From positions 1 through 36,950 of the forward strand of contig JAQWFM010000015.1 in the NCBI GenBank assembly GCA_028704415.1: DNA of 36,950 nt, written 5' to 3'. The notes below the pieces were generated by a model. That model ran no database searches. It saw nothing but the letters and a program-made list of their open reading frames with translations, and was not told the DNA's origin. Position 1 is the stretch's first letter. Each line of letters begins with the position of its first letter. A program made the position numbers and the translations under genes. The DNA comes from Oscillospiraceae bacterium (GTDB lineage: Bacteria; Bacillota; Clostridia; Saccharofermentanales; Fastidiosipilaceae). Positions 1 through 7,313 of the stretch are shown piece after piece.

Positions 1-1
1 G

Positions 2-100
2 GTCATTTCAGACTATGTGTAGGACCTGCTGCAGCGGGAGCTGGCCGCGCTTGAAAGCCGGCATCCTGAATGGAAAGACGCCAAATCTCCCAGTCAGCAA
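2..100 (+). other. ligA: ligA domain Ia coding remnant with in-frame amber codon
   Basis: In frame with ligA, bases 2-100 translate to a recognisable end of domain Ia: ISDYV, then TAG at 20-22, then DLLQRELAALESRHPEW and SPSQQVGG. The family motif here is D-x-E-Y-D-x-L, so the TAG sits exactly at the conserved Tyr (Tyr35 in E. coli numbering, from memory). A single substitution from TAT or TAC would give it. TAG ends many other genes in this window, so a recoded amber is unlikely. A sequencing error, a real nonsense mutation or a readthrough site remain possible. Confidence 0.75.
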
Positions 101-1975
101 GTGGGCGGAAAGGTGTCCCAGGGTTTTATTAAAGTCAGACATCAGGTCCCCATGCAAAGCCTGACCGATTATTTTAGTGAAACTGAGCTGTGCGATTATC
201 TGCAGACCGCGCGCAAACTGGCCCGGGAAGGCGGTGCGTCTGAGCCGGTTCAGTTTGTGGTCGAACAAAAAATCGACGGCCTTTCTGTGTCTCTGGAATA
301 TGTAGACGGCATCTTGCAGCGGGCGTCGACCCGCGGAGATGGCTTGATCGGGGAGAATGTCACGGAGAATATTCGCCGCCTGAAAAGCATTCCGCAGCAA
401 CTCCCCCAGTCTGTTCCCTATCTGGAAGTCCGCGGCGAGATCTACATGACTGAAGCGGACTTTATGGCGCTTAATCAGCAGCAGGAACAGGCCGGACAAA
501 AGCACTTTGCCAATCCGCGCAACGCAGCGGCAGGCTCACTGCGGCAGCTGGATCCTGAGGTGACCGGGCGGCGGCGGCTGGGTCTGTTTATTTTTAATAT
601 TCAGCAGCTGCAGGGCAAAACCTTTGCTACGCATCATCAGGAATTAGCCTGGCTCAGAAAGCTGGGACTGCCGGTGATACCGGCTGAAGCAGGTATCCCT
701 TATCTCAGTGACGCGGAAGTGCTGGCGGCTATCAGGCAAATAGGGGAGCAGCGGGGGCGGCTGCCATATGGCATAGACGGCGCGGTGGTTAAAGTTGACC
801 AGCTCAGGCTGCGCGCATTAATGGGCGAGACCAGCAAAGCTCCCCGCTGGGCCGCCGCGTATAAATATCCTCCGGAAATTAAGACCACCCGCTTGATTAG
901 GATTGACGTTCAGGTTGGCCGGACGGGTAAACTCACCCCCCTGGCAGTCCTGGAGCCAGTTTTGTTAGCCGGCAGCATGATCTCCCGGGCCACCTTGCAT
1001 AACGAAGATTATATAAGGGATAAGGATATCCGAGAGGGCGATCTGGTCAGAATTGTCAAGGCCGGTGATGTTATCCCGGCGGTTATGGCGATTGCTGAGG
1101 GTCAGCGGCCCAGTTCCAGACCAGCCTTCAGGATGCCGCTGCAATGCCCTGCCTGCGGCGCCCCGGTCGTCAGAGAAACAGGAGAATCCGCCAGCTATTG
1201 CACCGGTTCGGACTGCCCGGCTCAGCTTGAATCTAAGCTGAATCATTTTTCCGCCCGGGAGGGGATGGATATCAGGGGCCTGGGCAGCGGGCTGATCCGG
1301 CAACTGATGGCATTAAACTTGTTAAACAGTTTAGCGGATCTATATCGCCTGCCGCAGCACCGCGCGGCGTTGCTGCAGCAAAAAGGCCTGAAAGACAAAT
1401 CTGTGGATAAATTGCTGGCTTCCATAGAACAATCCAAGACCCGGCCGTTAGCGTATTTTATCGCAGCGTTAGGCATTCGCCATATTGGTTTGCAGGCGGC
1501 AAAAACCTTAGCCGCTCACCTGCACAGTTTAGCTGCAATTGAGGCAGCAGGGCTGGACACCCTCAGGGCTTTGCCCGATTTTGGCGACATCTCAGCGCTA
1601 TCATTGTATAATTTTATGGCAGCGGAAGTGAACCAAAAGTTGCTTGGCGAACTGGCAGAACTGGGGGTCAGACCGCAGGACGATGACAGTCTTTCCGCCC
1701 CGGCGGCGGTCAGCCCGTGGACCGGGAAGACCCTTGTGCTGACTGGTACTTTTCCGGGCTTAAGCCGCAACCAGGTTAAGCAACGCCTTGTGGCCGGCGG
1801 CGCGCAGGTAACGGATTCGGTCAGTGCGAAAACAGATTTACTGATCTATGGGGACAAAGCGGGCAGCAAACTAAGCAAAGCCCAGGCGCTGAAGATACCC
1901 CTGCAAACTGCGGCAGACTTTGAGCAGGAATTAGAAGCGTGGGACCAGTCTCAAGAGGAGCAGGCAGAGCCATGA
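101..1975 (+). CDS. ligA: NAD-dependent DNA ligase LigA (5'-truncated by window edge and an in-frame stop)
   Basis: LigA seals nicks in duplex DNA using NAD+ during replication and repair. Visible parts, numbered from the GTG at 101: adenylation-domain KxDG motif (KIDG, nucleophile Lys57), OB fold, a Cys4 zinc finger starting with CPAC near residue 349, helix-hairpin-helix repeats at about 390-530, and a C-terminal BRCT domain at about 545-615. The family is normally about 670 residues; this open part has 624. Homology continues upstream in the same frame to base 2 (domain Ia, see the separate entry), but a TAG at 20-22 interrupts it, so 101 is only the first convenient start codon after the stop and has no good ribosome binding site. 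ATG at 151 is an alternative. A protein starting here would lack domain Ia, which binds the NMN half of NAD+. The identity is secure; whether the gene is intact is not. The stop codon overlaps the next start (ATGA). Confidence 0.9.
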   Translation: MGGKVSQGFIKVRHQVPMQSLTDYFSETELCDYLQTARKLAREGGASEPVQFVVEQKIDGLSVSLEYVDGILQRASTRGDGLIGENVTENIRRLKSIPQQLPQSVPYLEVRGEIYMTEADFMALNQQQEQAGQKHFANPRNAAAGSLRQLDPEVTGRRRLGLFIFNIQQLQGKTFATHHQELAWLRKLGLPVIPAEAGIPYLSDAEVLAAIRQIGEQRGRLPYGIDGAVVKVDQLRLRALMGETSKAPRWAAAYKYPPEIKTTRLIRIDVQVGRTGKLTPLAVLEPVLLAGSMISRATLHNEDYIRDKDIREGDLVRIVKAGDVIPAVMAIAEGQRPSSRPAFRMPLQCPACGAPVVRETGESASYCTGSDCPAQLESKLNHFSAREGMDIRGLGSGLIRQLMALNLLNSLADLYRLPQHRAALLQQKGLKDKSVDKLLASIEQSKTRPLAYFIAALGIRHIGLQAAKTLAAHLHSLAAIEAAGLDTLRALPDFGDISALSLYNFMAAEVNQKLLGELAELGVRPQDDDSLSAPAAVSPWTGKTLVLTGTFPGLSRNQVKQRLVAGGAQVTDSVSAKTDLLIYGDKAGSKLSKAQALKIPLQTAADFEQELEAWDQSQEEQAEP

Positions 1976-2466
1976 CGGCCTTCTTTATTATTATGCTGAT
2001 AATAAGTGTCTTAATCAGTATCGTGCTGGGCCGTGCTTTGCTTAAAGCCCGGCGGCAGTGTATGAAAACTCAGGCGGTAAGACCGTATCAGCTATTTGTA
2101 CCGACTTTACTGGCAGCCATACTATTATTGCAGGTTGGCTTTTTCAGCGCGCCCAAAATGCTGGACTGTATCAATCTGGCGGCTGACAGTCAGTCATTTG
2201 CGCAGGTTCAGGTCAGTAAAAAAATTGCCTGGCTGGGTATCCTGACAGACCAGAATCAGCAGCTCTATCATTACAATCCCCTTATTTTCAAGCCCCTGGC
2301 AGGGGAAACCTACAGCTTGCGCTACTTGCCGCATTCGCATTACATCACGACGGTCAGCAGTAAAAGCGACACGAGTACAAACAGCAGCAATACCACTGAA
2401 ACCACGGCCGCAGGCTCAACCGCGTCCGGCGACCTGACTTCAGGTGTACAGGAGAACAAGGATTAG
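1972..2466 (+). CDS. Small membrane protein, unknown function
   Basis: I do not recognise this 164-residue protein. The ATG at 1972 overlaps the ligA stop codon (ATGA) and follows an AGAGGAG-like ribosome binding site, so it is preferred over a GTG at 1939. Two hydrophobic segments, about residues 3-20 and 43-60, are separated by a short basic loop (KARRQ), which suggests a hairpin with the loop in the cytoplasm. The remainder is a polar domain of about 75 residues and then a Ser/Thr-rich low-complexity tail (about 125-160). The gene lies between ligA and a HAD phosphatase and overlaps both, so it is almost certainly expressed with them. No catalytic motif is visible. Confidence 0.75.
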   Translation: MTAFFIIMLIISVLISIVLGRALLKARRQCMKTQAVRPYQLFVPTLLAAILLLQVGFFSAPKMLDCINLAADSQSFAQVQVSKKIAWLGILTDQNQQLYHYNPLIFKPLAGETYSLRYLPHSHYITTVSSKSDTSTNSSNTTETTAAGSTASGDLTSGVQENKD

Positions 2467-3362
2467 TGAACACGGCAGAATCTACCGCCTTTAGTCAATT
2501 ATCAGCCCGTCAGGTATATGAGCGGGCACGGCAATGTCGCCTGTTTATCAGCGATCTGGACGGAACTCTTTTAGACAAGTACGGCCGGATTGACCGGGAT
2601 ACCCTGACAGCAGTGGAGCAACTGCAGCGCCAGGGCGTACAACTGGTTTTAGCGACAGGCCGGATGGACCGTTCGGCCCGTGTATTCTGGCAGCAATTGA
2701 ATTTGCATACGCCCATCATCAGCTGTAATGGCGCCATGATCAGAATGCCAGGCAGTGAAGACATCTTCTACAGTCAGCCGCTGCCATCCCCGGCACTAAA
2801 GATGCTGGCTGAGTATCTGGATAAAGAACAGATTGACGCATTAATATATGACGCGGAACAAGTGTTTTACCGCCGGGGCAGCCAGCGGATCCGCTTTTTC
2901 GAACGGTATAATATCCTGGCACGTTCCTGCGGGATGCCAGAAGTACCTGTAAGCGCTTACGGGCAGATGACGGATTTAGTGACAGGGCATGCTGAACCAT
3001 TTTATAAGCTGTTTACTGCCTATCTCAAGCCGCGGCAAGAGCGGTACCTGAGGACTCTGGGCACGGCGGAGCAAGGCCTAGCGGTTCAGGCTTCCGCCCA
3101 ACAGTCGCTGGATATCATGGCCGCCGGCCAGTCCAAGGGCGCGGCTTTGGTGCGCGTGGCTAAGTTATTGCGGGTTGCTCCGGCGGAGACTGCGGCTGCC
3201 GGCGACCAGGAAAACGATATAGCTATGTTTGAACAGGCAGGCCTTTCGATTTGCATGAAAAATGGAACGAGGGCCGCTCGCCTTGCGGCTGATATTGTCT
3301 GGGAGGACCATAGTGCCGCCGGCATCAGTCGCGGCTTACAACAATATTTTATTAAGCACTAG
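2466..3362 (+). CDS. Cof-type HAD-IIB family phosphatase
   Basis: This is a haloacid-dehalogenase-superfamily hydrolase of the Cof/YidA type, which dephosphorylates small phosphometabolites such as sugar phosphates or cofactors in the cytoplasm. Motif I is DLDGTLLD near residues 31-38 (both Asp residues present), motif II is the LATGR region, and motif IV is GDQENDIAMF near the C terminus. The lysine of motif III is plausibly in QSKGAALVRVAK. The large C2-type cap between motifs II and III fits class IIB. The length of 298 is slightly above the usual 265-290 because of a 25-residue N-terminal extension. The GTG start overlaps the preceding stop codon, with AGGAG at 2450-2454. The substrate cannot be told from sequence. 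Confidence 0.88.
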   Translation: MNTAESTAFSQLSARQVYERARQCRLFISDLDGTLLDKYGRIDRDTLTAVEQLQRQGVQLVLATGRMDRSARVFWQQLNLHTPIISCNGAMIRMPGSEDIFYSQPLPSPALKMLAEYLDKEQIDALIYDAEQVFYRRGSQRIRFFERYNILARSCGMPEVPVSAYGQMTDLVTGHAEPFYKLFTAYLKPRQERYLRTLGTAEQGLAVQASAQQSLDIMAAGQSKGAALVRVAKLLRVAPAETAAAGDQENDIAMFEQAGLSICMKNGTRAARLAADIVWEDHSAAGISRGLQQYFIKH

Positions 3363-3384
3363 ACCGGTGATAGTATGCAGGCAA

Positions 3385-3412
3385 TTGACCTTTGCTAAGG
3401 GGTGTTTACAAT
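3385..3412 (+). promoter_or_regulatory. SigA-type promoter of the Spo0A-C-like gene
   Basis: TTGACC (3385-3390), 16 bp spacer, TACAAT (3407-3412). Transcription would begin only a few bases before the AGGAGG at 3421-3426, giving a very short leader. Confidence 0.6.
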
Positions 3413-3434
3413 TTCCACACAGGAGGTAAACCTT

Positions 3435-4064
3435 ATGAAAAATCAACCTCAGTCCGGCCTGCCTGCCAAACCACTGCAGACGTCGGCTTTACTGTCCCCA
3501 TCCCGCGTCAACGATACGCCGGAGGTGGCCGGCCCCTCTTTTTACATTACCGCCTCGGATCGGGATTTACTGGCAAAACTCACTGAACTCATGCGGCAGC
3601 GCGGTTATATCGGCGTAGCGGATACTGCCGGGAGGATGCAGTATATTTTGGACGGAAGAAAAAATGTATACCGGGCGGCGCATCTGATTAATGAGCTGGT
3701 TAAGGACCAGACGGCGGCCTGTCAGCCGGCGGTGCCGGAGGTATCCGTGCTGCGCCGGCTGACCGCTCAGGTATTTAGGACACATCACCTGTCCCGACAT
3801 TTAAGCGGCAGCCGCTATCTGGAATATATGCTTTACTTATACCTGAGGGAGTCCGAACGCTGTACCCTGCTGTGCAGTCATCTGTATGCTGATACCGCCA
3901 GGCATTTTTTAACCACTGCCTCGCGCGTGGAACGGGATGTCAGATACCTGCTGCGTCAGGCTGGCCTTAAGGGCGGCAATGCCAGAAATCTGAAGTATCT
4001 GGCAGAAAGTATTATCCTGCTTTATCATGAGGCTAGCCAAAACGGCAGTGCTGTTATACAATGA
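3435..4064 (+). CDS. Spo0A C-terminal-domain-like DNA-binding protein without receiver domain
   Basis: The C-terminal half resembles the DNA-binding effector domain of Spo0A, the master regulator of endospore formation. The diagnostic segment is TTASRVER at residues 160-167, which in Spo0A forms part of the recognition region, followed by a long helix ending in LLRQAG. Upstream helices (about 110-155) fit the rest of that domain, including the pattern R-Y-L-E-Y-M-L-Y-L-Y. The N-terminal about 95 residues do not look like a CheY-type receiver: no Asp-Asp pocket or phosphoacceptor context is apparent. The ATG at 3435 follows a perfect AGGAGG; a GTG at 3402 overlaps the promoter and is rejected. 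The length is 209 against about 260-270 for Spo0A. It is probably a transcription factor responding to something other than a phosphorelay; the targets are unknown. Confidence 0.75.
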   Translation: MKNQPQSGLPAKPLQTSALLSPSRVNDTPEVAGPSFYITASDRDLLAKLTELMRQRGYIGVADTAGRMQYILDGRKNVYRAAHLINELVKDQTAACQPAVPEVSVLRRLTAQVFRTHHLSRHLSGSRYLEYMLYLYLRESERCTLLCSHLYADTARHFLTTASRVERDVRYLLRQAGLKGGNARNLKYLAESIILLYHEASQNGSAVIQ

Positions 4065-4117
4065 AGACACATTCTACCAAGTCAGCAGTCTTATCTGGCC
4101 TTTTCTCAGCATTAGTA

Positions 4118-4146
4118 TTGACAAGCTGCGGAGTCATGAGGATAAT
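4118..4146 (+). promoter_or_regulatory. Strong SigA promoter of the HU gene
   Basis: TTGACA (4118-4123), exactly 17 bp, GATAAT (4141-4146). This is close to consensus and fits the high expression expected for HU. The leader is about 37 nt and ends with AAGGAGG at 4175-4181. Confidence 0.85.
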
Positions 4147-4189
4147 TTGCTGTAGATTCCCTACTCGAGCTTATAAGGAGGCATTTTTT

Positions 4190-4465
4190 ATGAATAAAAG
4201 TGAACTGGTTGAGTCCGTGGCCAAATTGACCCAGCTGAGTAAGAAGGATAGTGAAGCCGCTATCAATGCTACGCTGGATGCCATCACTGAGGCACTGGTT
4301 AAAGAAGAAAAGGTTGTCTTAGTTGGTTTTGGTACTTTTGAGACCCGCCGTCGTGAAGCCCGTATGGGACACAATCCCAGCACCAAAGCTGCTATTGAAA
4401 TTCCGGCCTCTAAAGCACCGGTTTTTAAAGCCGGTAAAAGCTTAAAGGACAAAGTAAACAAGTAA
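4190..4465 (+). CDS. hup: DNA-binding protein HU
   Basis: HU is a histone-like protein that bends and compacts chromosomal DNA as a dimer. The 91-residue product has the standard HU/IHF fold: an N-terminal MNKSELVESVAK helix, the VGFGTFETRRREAR segment, and the arm with GHNPST and the conserved Pro, ending in FKAGKSLKDKVN. The ATG at 4190 is set by AAGGAGG at 4175-4181 and gives the canonical HU length. The frame stays open upstream to an ATG at 4061, but that extension contains the promoter and resembles nothing. The gene is a monocistronic unit with its own promoter and terminator. Confidence 0.97.
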   Translation: MNKSELVESVAKLTQLSKKDSEAAINATLDAITEALVKEEKVVLVGFGTFETRRREARMGHNPSTKAAIEIPASKAPVFKAGKSLKDKVNK

Positions 4466-4496
4466 CTGATCTTTCTGAATCGGCGGACAAAATTTG

Positions 4497-4523
4497 GCCG
4501 GGACCTGTTGCCCCGGCTTTTTT
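4497..4523 (+). terminator. Intrinsic terminator after HU
   Basis: Stem GCCGGG (4497-4502) with CCCGGC (4512-4517), 9-nt loop, then six T residues (4518-4523). Confidence 0.85.
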
Positions 4524-4734
4524 GGCAGCCGGGTATTAACCGCCTACAATCTGCCTGCCTTAATGATTCAATCGGGTAATTTTGTTGCATAAAACACAGC
4601 TGTTTATGCGGCTGCGTAATATAATATTACTCAGGCCCCCAATCAGAGCTAGCCGTGGCAGGTTGGCTATGCTGATGCCGGTAGCCGGGGGACCTGTTTA
4701 GCATTTGTAAAACCTGCTTATTGGGAGGACTTTT

Positions 4735-4953
4735 ATGATTACCAAAGATATGTATGTTGCTGATATCATTATGATGGACCGGGGTGTGGTTCCTATCTTT
4801 ATGGAACATGGACTCCATTGTATTGGCTGTGCCATCTCTTCAGCTGAGACGGTGGAAATGGCCTGTATGGTACATGGCATTGACTGTGACACCTTGTTGT
4901 CTGATCTGAATCAGTACTTTGGTGCTGCTGAAACCGAAGGACAAAAAGCGTAA
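4735..4953 (+). CDS. DUF1858 domain protein (small CxxC protein)
   Basis: A 72-residue protein fitting the DUF1858 family of small alpha-helical proteins, often annotated as hybrid-cluster-associated or redox disulfide proteins. The hallmark is a HCIGC motif (Cys29-x2-Cys32) following a TKDMYVADII-type N terminus; two further cysteines lie at 44 and 51. A good ribosome binding site (GGGAGGA) lies about 5 nt before the ATG. It is followed after 22 nt by a GntR/FCD regulator, which suggests co-transcription. Role by inference: thiol redox or cofactor binding in the cytoplasm. The biochemical function of the family is not established to my knowledge. Confidence 0.85.
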   Translation: MITKDMYVADIIMMDRGVVPIFMEHGLHCIGCAISSAETVEMACMVHGIDCDTLLSDLNQYFGAAETEGQKA

Positions 4954-4975
4954 GTAATCTTGGGGGTGAAGGACC

Positions 4976-5647
4976 GTGAATCATCAGATCGTCATATTGC
5001 CGGCACGGGAGCAAGTGGCTGCAGTGCTGCGACGGGCTATTTTGAGCGGTGAGTACCGCCCCAATGAACTGTTAACCCTGGACTCAGTTGCTGAAATTTG
5101 TGGCGTTTCCCGCACACCGGTGCGGGAAGCGTTTCAGATCCTGGCTATGGAAGGACTTTTAGAGTTGCGGCCCAACCGCGGAGCTATGGTCAAGGATGTT
5201 TCGGAAGATTTCATTAATGATCACTATGATGTGCGGATCCTGATGGAAGGGGAGGCTTGTGTCAGAGCTATCCGCCATCCGGAGCAGTGGGATACAATCA
5301 GGCAAGCCATTACTTTAGGACAGCAGGCTTGCAGCCGGCAGGATGTGGAAGCCTTTAATAAGGCAAATAATGATTTCCATATGGCGATCTGGCAGGCCAG
5401 TGGTTCTGAAAAGCTGAAATCTTTTTTAGGTCAGCTATGGAATGGCCTTTCTTTAGACAGTTATATCTCAGAAAATGAGTATATAAGTGTCGTGCAAAAG
5501 GAACACGAGGCCATCAGTCAGGCCATATTTACCGCTGATAAAGAGGCTGCCAGACTGGCGATGCGGCATCATCTTGAGCACAGTCAGGAAAATTTATTGC
5601 GGCAACTGGCGCTGCATAAGCGACAGCAAACACCGCAGGAACCCTGA
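4976..5647 (+). CDS. GntR-family transcriptional regulator, FadR/FCD subfamily
   Basis: A winged-helix repressor or activator with an all-helical FCD effector domain. Residues about 8-75 form the GntR wHTH, with the typical LxxAILSGEYRPNELL start and the recognition helix in VSRTPVREAFQILAMEGLLE, then the wing LRPNRGAMV. Residues about 80-210 form FCD, with acidic and histidine positions (DVRILMEGEA, NDFHMAIWQ, EHEAISQAI, HHLEHSQ) that in this family often bind a metal and a carboxylate ligand. The GTG start follows GGGGGTGAAGG. FCD regulators usually sense organic acids such as pyruvate, lactate or sugar acids; the ligand here is unknown. The only likely operon partner is the upstream DUF1858 gene, so its targets may lie elsewhere. 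Confidence 0.92.
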   Translation: MNHQIVILPAREQVAAVLRRAILSGEYRPNELLTLDSVAEICGVSRTPVREAFQILAMEGLLELRPNRGAMVKDVSEDFINDHYDVRILMEGEACVRAIRHPEQWDTIRQAITLGQQACSRQDVEAFNKANNDFHMAIWQASGSEKLKSFLGQLWNGLSLDSYISENEYISVVQKEHEAISQAIFTADKEAARLAMRHHLEHSQENLLRQLALHKRQQTPQEP

Positions 5648-5708
5648 GTTTAGCCCGTATTCTGAGCTTAAGGCAGATTCCGGTGCCCCCAGGCAAAGGG
5701 CTTGAACG

Positions 5709-5734
5709 GCAGCGTTGGCAGGCACTGCTTTTTT
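5709..5734 (+). terminator. Possible terminator after the GntR/FCD gene
   Basis: Short stem GCAG/CTGC (5709-5712 with 5725-5728), extendable past one mismatch, followed by TTTTTT (5729-5734). The stem is weak, so this is tentative. Confidence 0.4.
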
Positions 5735-5755
5735 AAGCTTACCAGGTTGAATCCG

Positions 5756-5785
5756 TTGACAAAACGCAGTTGTGACAGGTAAAAT
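5756..5785 (+). promoter_or_regulatory. Promoter of tRNA-Thr
   Basis: TTGACA (5756-5761), 18 bp, TAAAAT (5780-5785). The predicted start lies about 10 nt before the mature tRNA 5' end. Confidence 0.75.
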
Positions 5786-5802
5786 ATTGCCTGTTGCCTA
5801 GT

Positions 5803-5878
5803 GCCTGCATAGCTCAGTTGGTAGAGCAGCTGATTTGTAATCAGCAGGTCAAGGGTTCGAGTCCCTTTGCAGGCTCCA
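5803..5878 (+). tRNA. tRNA-Thr (anticodon TGT)
   Basis: A complete 76-nt cloverleaf. The acceptor arm GCCTGCA pairs with TGCAGGC and is followed by discriminator T and an encoded CCA. The D arm contains AGCTCAGTTGGTAGAGC. The anticodon stem GCTGA/TCAGC encloses loop TTTGTAA, giving anticodon TGT, which reads ACA (threonine). The T arm contains GGGTTCGAGTCCC. It is a single tRNA with its own promoter, not part of a cluster. Confidence 0.97.
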
Positions 5879-5882
5879 CATT

Positions 5883-5976
5883 AAAAGCCTTCCCGGCATT
5901 GTGAAGTGCACCCCCAAAAGTTGGACAACATCCAGGTTTGGCGGCGCGCTGCACATTGGTGCCGGGGGGCTTTTTT
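5883..5976 (+). repeat. Long imperfect palindrome / composite terminator after tRNA-Thr, with IS3-like end
   Basis: AAAAGCCTTCCCGGCA (5883-5898) can pair, with one bulge and G-U pairs, with TGCCGGGGGGCTTTTTT (5960-5976), so the whole interval folds back and ends in a T run, as an intrinsic terminator would. Nested inside are GTGCA/TGCAC, CCAAA/TTTGG and TTGGA/TCCA(G) arms. The left inner arm, GTGCACCCCCAAAAGTTGGAC, resembles terminal inverted repeats of IS3-family elements (recognised from memory); the right inner arm is a degraded inverted copy. It may be a terminator with an IS footprint or MITE in its loop. The rest of the 5879-6215 gap holds only the mreB-like gene's promoter and leader. 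Confidence 0.5.
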
Positions 5977-6113
5977 GCTTAACTTGGTTTGAACCGCCCG
6001 GGGTTGGAAGTTGGCAGACTGGCGGACAGTCAGACCGCTTTATCTTTGGATTATATATTGGGTCAGAGTTAGCGAGACCTGGACCCGCCCGGGACAAACG
6101 CATAGCAGATACA

Positions 6114-6142
6114 TTGAAACAGGCGAATAGTTATTGTATGAT
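6114..6142 (+). promoter_or_regulatory. Promoter of the MreB-family gene
   Basis: TTGAAA (6114-6119), 17 bp, TATGAT (6137-6142), giving a leader of about 65-70 nt before the ATG at 6216. Confidence 0.65.
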
Positions 6143-6215
6143 TGAACCGATTTGTACAATGACCACTGTCTGGCGCTCACCTGCTCACTGAATGGTATGA
6201 AAGAGGGGTCCCCTA

Positions 6216-7220
6216 ATGAAACTGGGATTAGATATTGGGATTGACTTAGGAACAGCAACAGTCCTGATTTATGTTAAAGGTAAAGGCATTGTTCTGCGCG
6301 AGCCATCTGTCGTTGCGGTTAACGCTAAAACCGGCAAAGTATTGGCTGTAGGCCAGGAGGCCTCGGAAATGCTGGGCCGGACGCCAGACATTGTTGAAGC
6401 TATCCGGCCTCTCCGAGAAGGAGTTATTTCTGATTTTAAAGTCACAGAGGTCATGCTTAAAACCTTTATCAGCAGGGTCAACCGCGGTGTTATCAGCAGC
6501 TATTTCAAACCGACTATTGTCGTCTGTGTGCCCAGTGTCATTACGCCGGTAGAACAAAAAGCGGTGGAGGACGCCTGCAAAAATGCCGGCGCTAAAGAAG
6601 TGTTTTTAATCAGAGAGCCAATTGCGGCGGCTATTGGCGCTGGTATAGATATTACGAAGCCACAGGGCAGCATGATCGTGGATATTGGCGGCGGAACCAC
6701 AGATATATCGGTCATTTCGCTTTGTGAACCAGTTGTTGATGCCTCTTTAAAAGTAGCCGGGGATAAGTTTGATGAGGCCATTGTCAGACATATTCGCCGC
6801 AAGCATAATGTGCTGCTGGGAGAGAAGACGGCAGAAGAACTGAAAATAGAGATCGGCTGCGCCTATCCCAGAACGGAGGAATTGAGCAAAAGTGTCCGCG
6901 GCCGTAATCTGATCACAGGTTTACCGGCGCAGATTACCGTTACCTCGACGGAGATGATGGAAGCTCTGGAGGAGCCGATTACACAGATTTTTGATGCGAT
7001 CCACAGCGTACTGGAAAAAACGCCGCCGGAATTGATGGCAGATATAAGCGCCAGGGGAATTGTTTTGACCGGGGGAGGCGCCATGCTTTATGGGCTGGAT
7101 AAAATGCTGGCTTCTAAAGTGGGGGTTGACGTCATTGTGGCGGATCAGCCAGATAAATGCGTCGCTATCGGTACCGGCAGAGCCCTGACTATGATGGATA
7201 AATTTGCGGCTCTGAGTTGA
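6216..7220 (+). CDS. MreB/Mbl-family rod-shape-determining actin homologue
   Basis: A bacterial actin that polymerises beneath the membrane and guides peptidoglycan synthesis during elongation. The 334-residue length matches MreB, Mbl and MreBH. Nucleotide-binding motifs are present: phosphate 1 in GIDLGTATVLIYV (about 7-19), phosphate 2 in VDIGGGTTDISVIS (about 158-171), and the adenosine motif GIVLTGGGAMLYGLD (about 285-299). No mreC or mreD follows; a terminator comes directly after the gene. That separates it from the classical mreBCD operon and fits an Mbl- or MreBH-type paralogue, so I give no symbol. The ATG follows AGAGGGG. Confidence 0.93.
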   Translation: MKLGLDIGIDLGTATVLIYVKGKGIVLREPSVVAVNAKTGKVLAVGQEASEMLGRTPDIVEAIRPLREGVISDFKVTEVMLKTFISRVNRGVISSYFKPTIVVCVPSVITPVEQKAVEDACKNAGAKEVFLIREPIAAAIGAGIDITKPQGSMIVDIGGGTTDISVISLCEPVVDASLKVAGDKFDEAIVRHIRRKHNVLLGEKTAEELKIEIGCAYPRTEELSKSVRGRNLITGLPAQITVTSTEMMEALEEPITQIFDAIHSVLEKTPPELMADISARGIVLTGGGAMLYGLDKMLASKVGVDVIVADQPDKCVAIGTGRALTMMDKFAALS

Positions 7221-7284
7221 TCCTTGCCTTAACCGCTATGTATAGGATCGGCCACAATCCTTATCCATTTAAGCAGTAATTTGT

Positions 7285-7310
7285 AAAAGCGTTCTTTATG
7301 GACGCTTTTT
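7285..7310 (+). terminator. Intrinsic terminator after the MreB-family gene
   Basis: AAAAGCGT (7285-7292) pairs perfectly with ACGCTTTT (7302-7309), 9-nt loop, ending in a T run. Confidence 0.8.
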
Positions 7311-7313
7311 ATG

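Noticed and set aside
4061-4189. Upstream extension of the HU frame starting with ATGA overlap at 4061
   Set aside because: It contains the consensus HU promoter (4118-4146), resembles nothing, and a perfect ribosome binding site marks the normal start at 4190.
5901-6191. A 96-codon open frame after tRNA-Thr
   Set aside because: It runs through the palindrome and its T-run terminator and over the mreB-like promoter, and looks like no protein.
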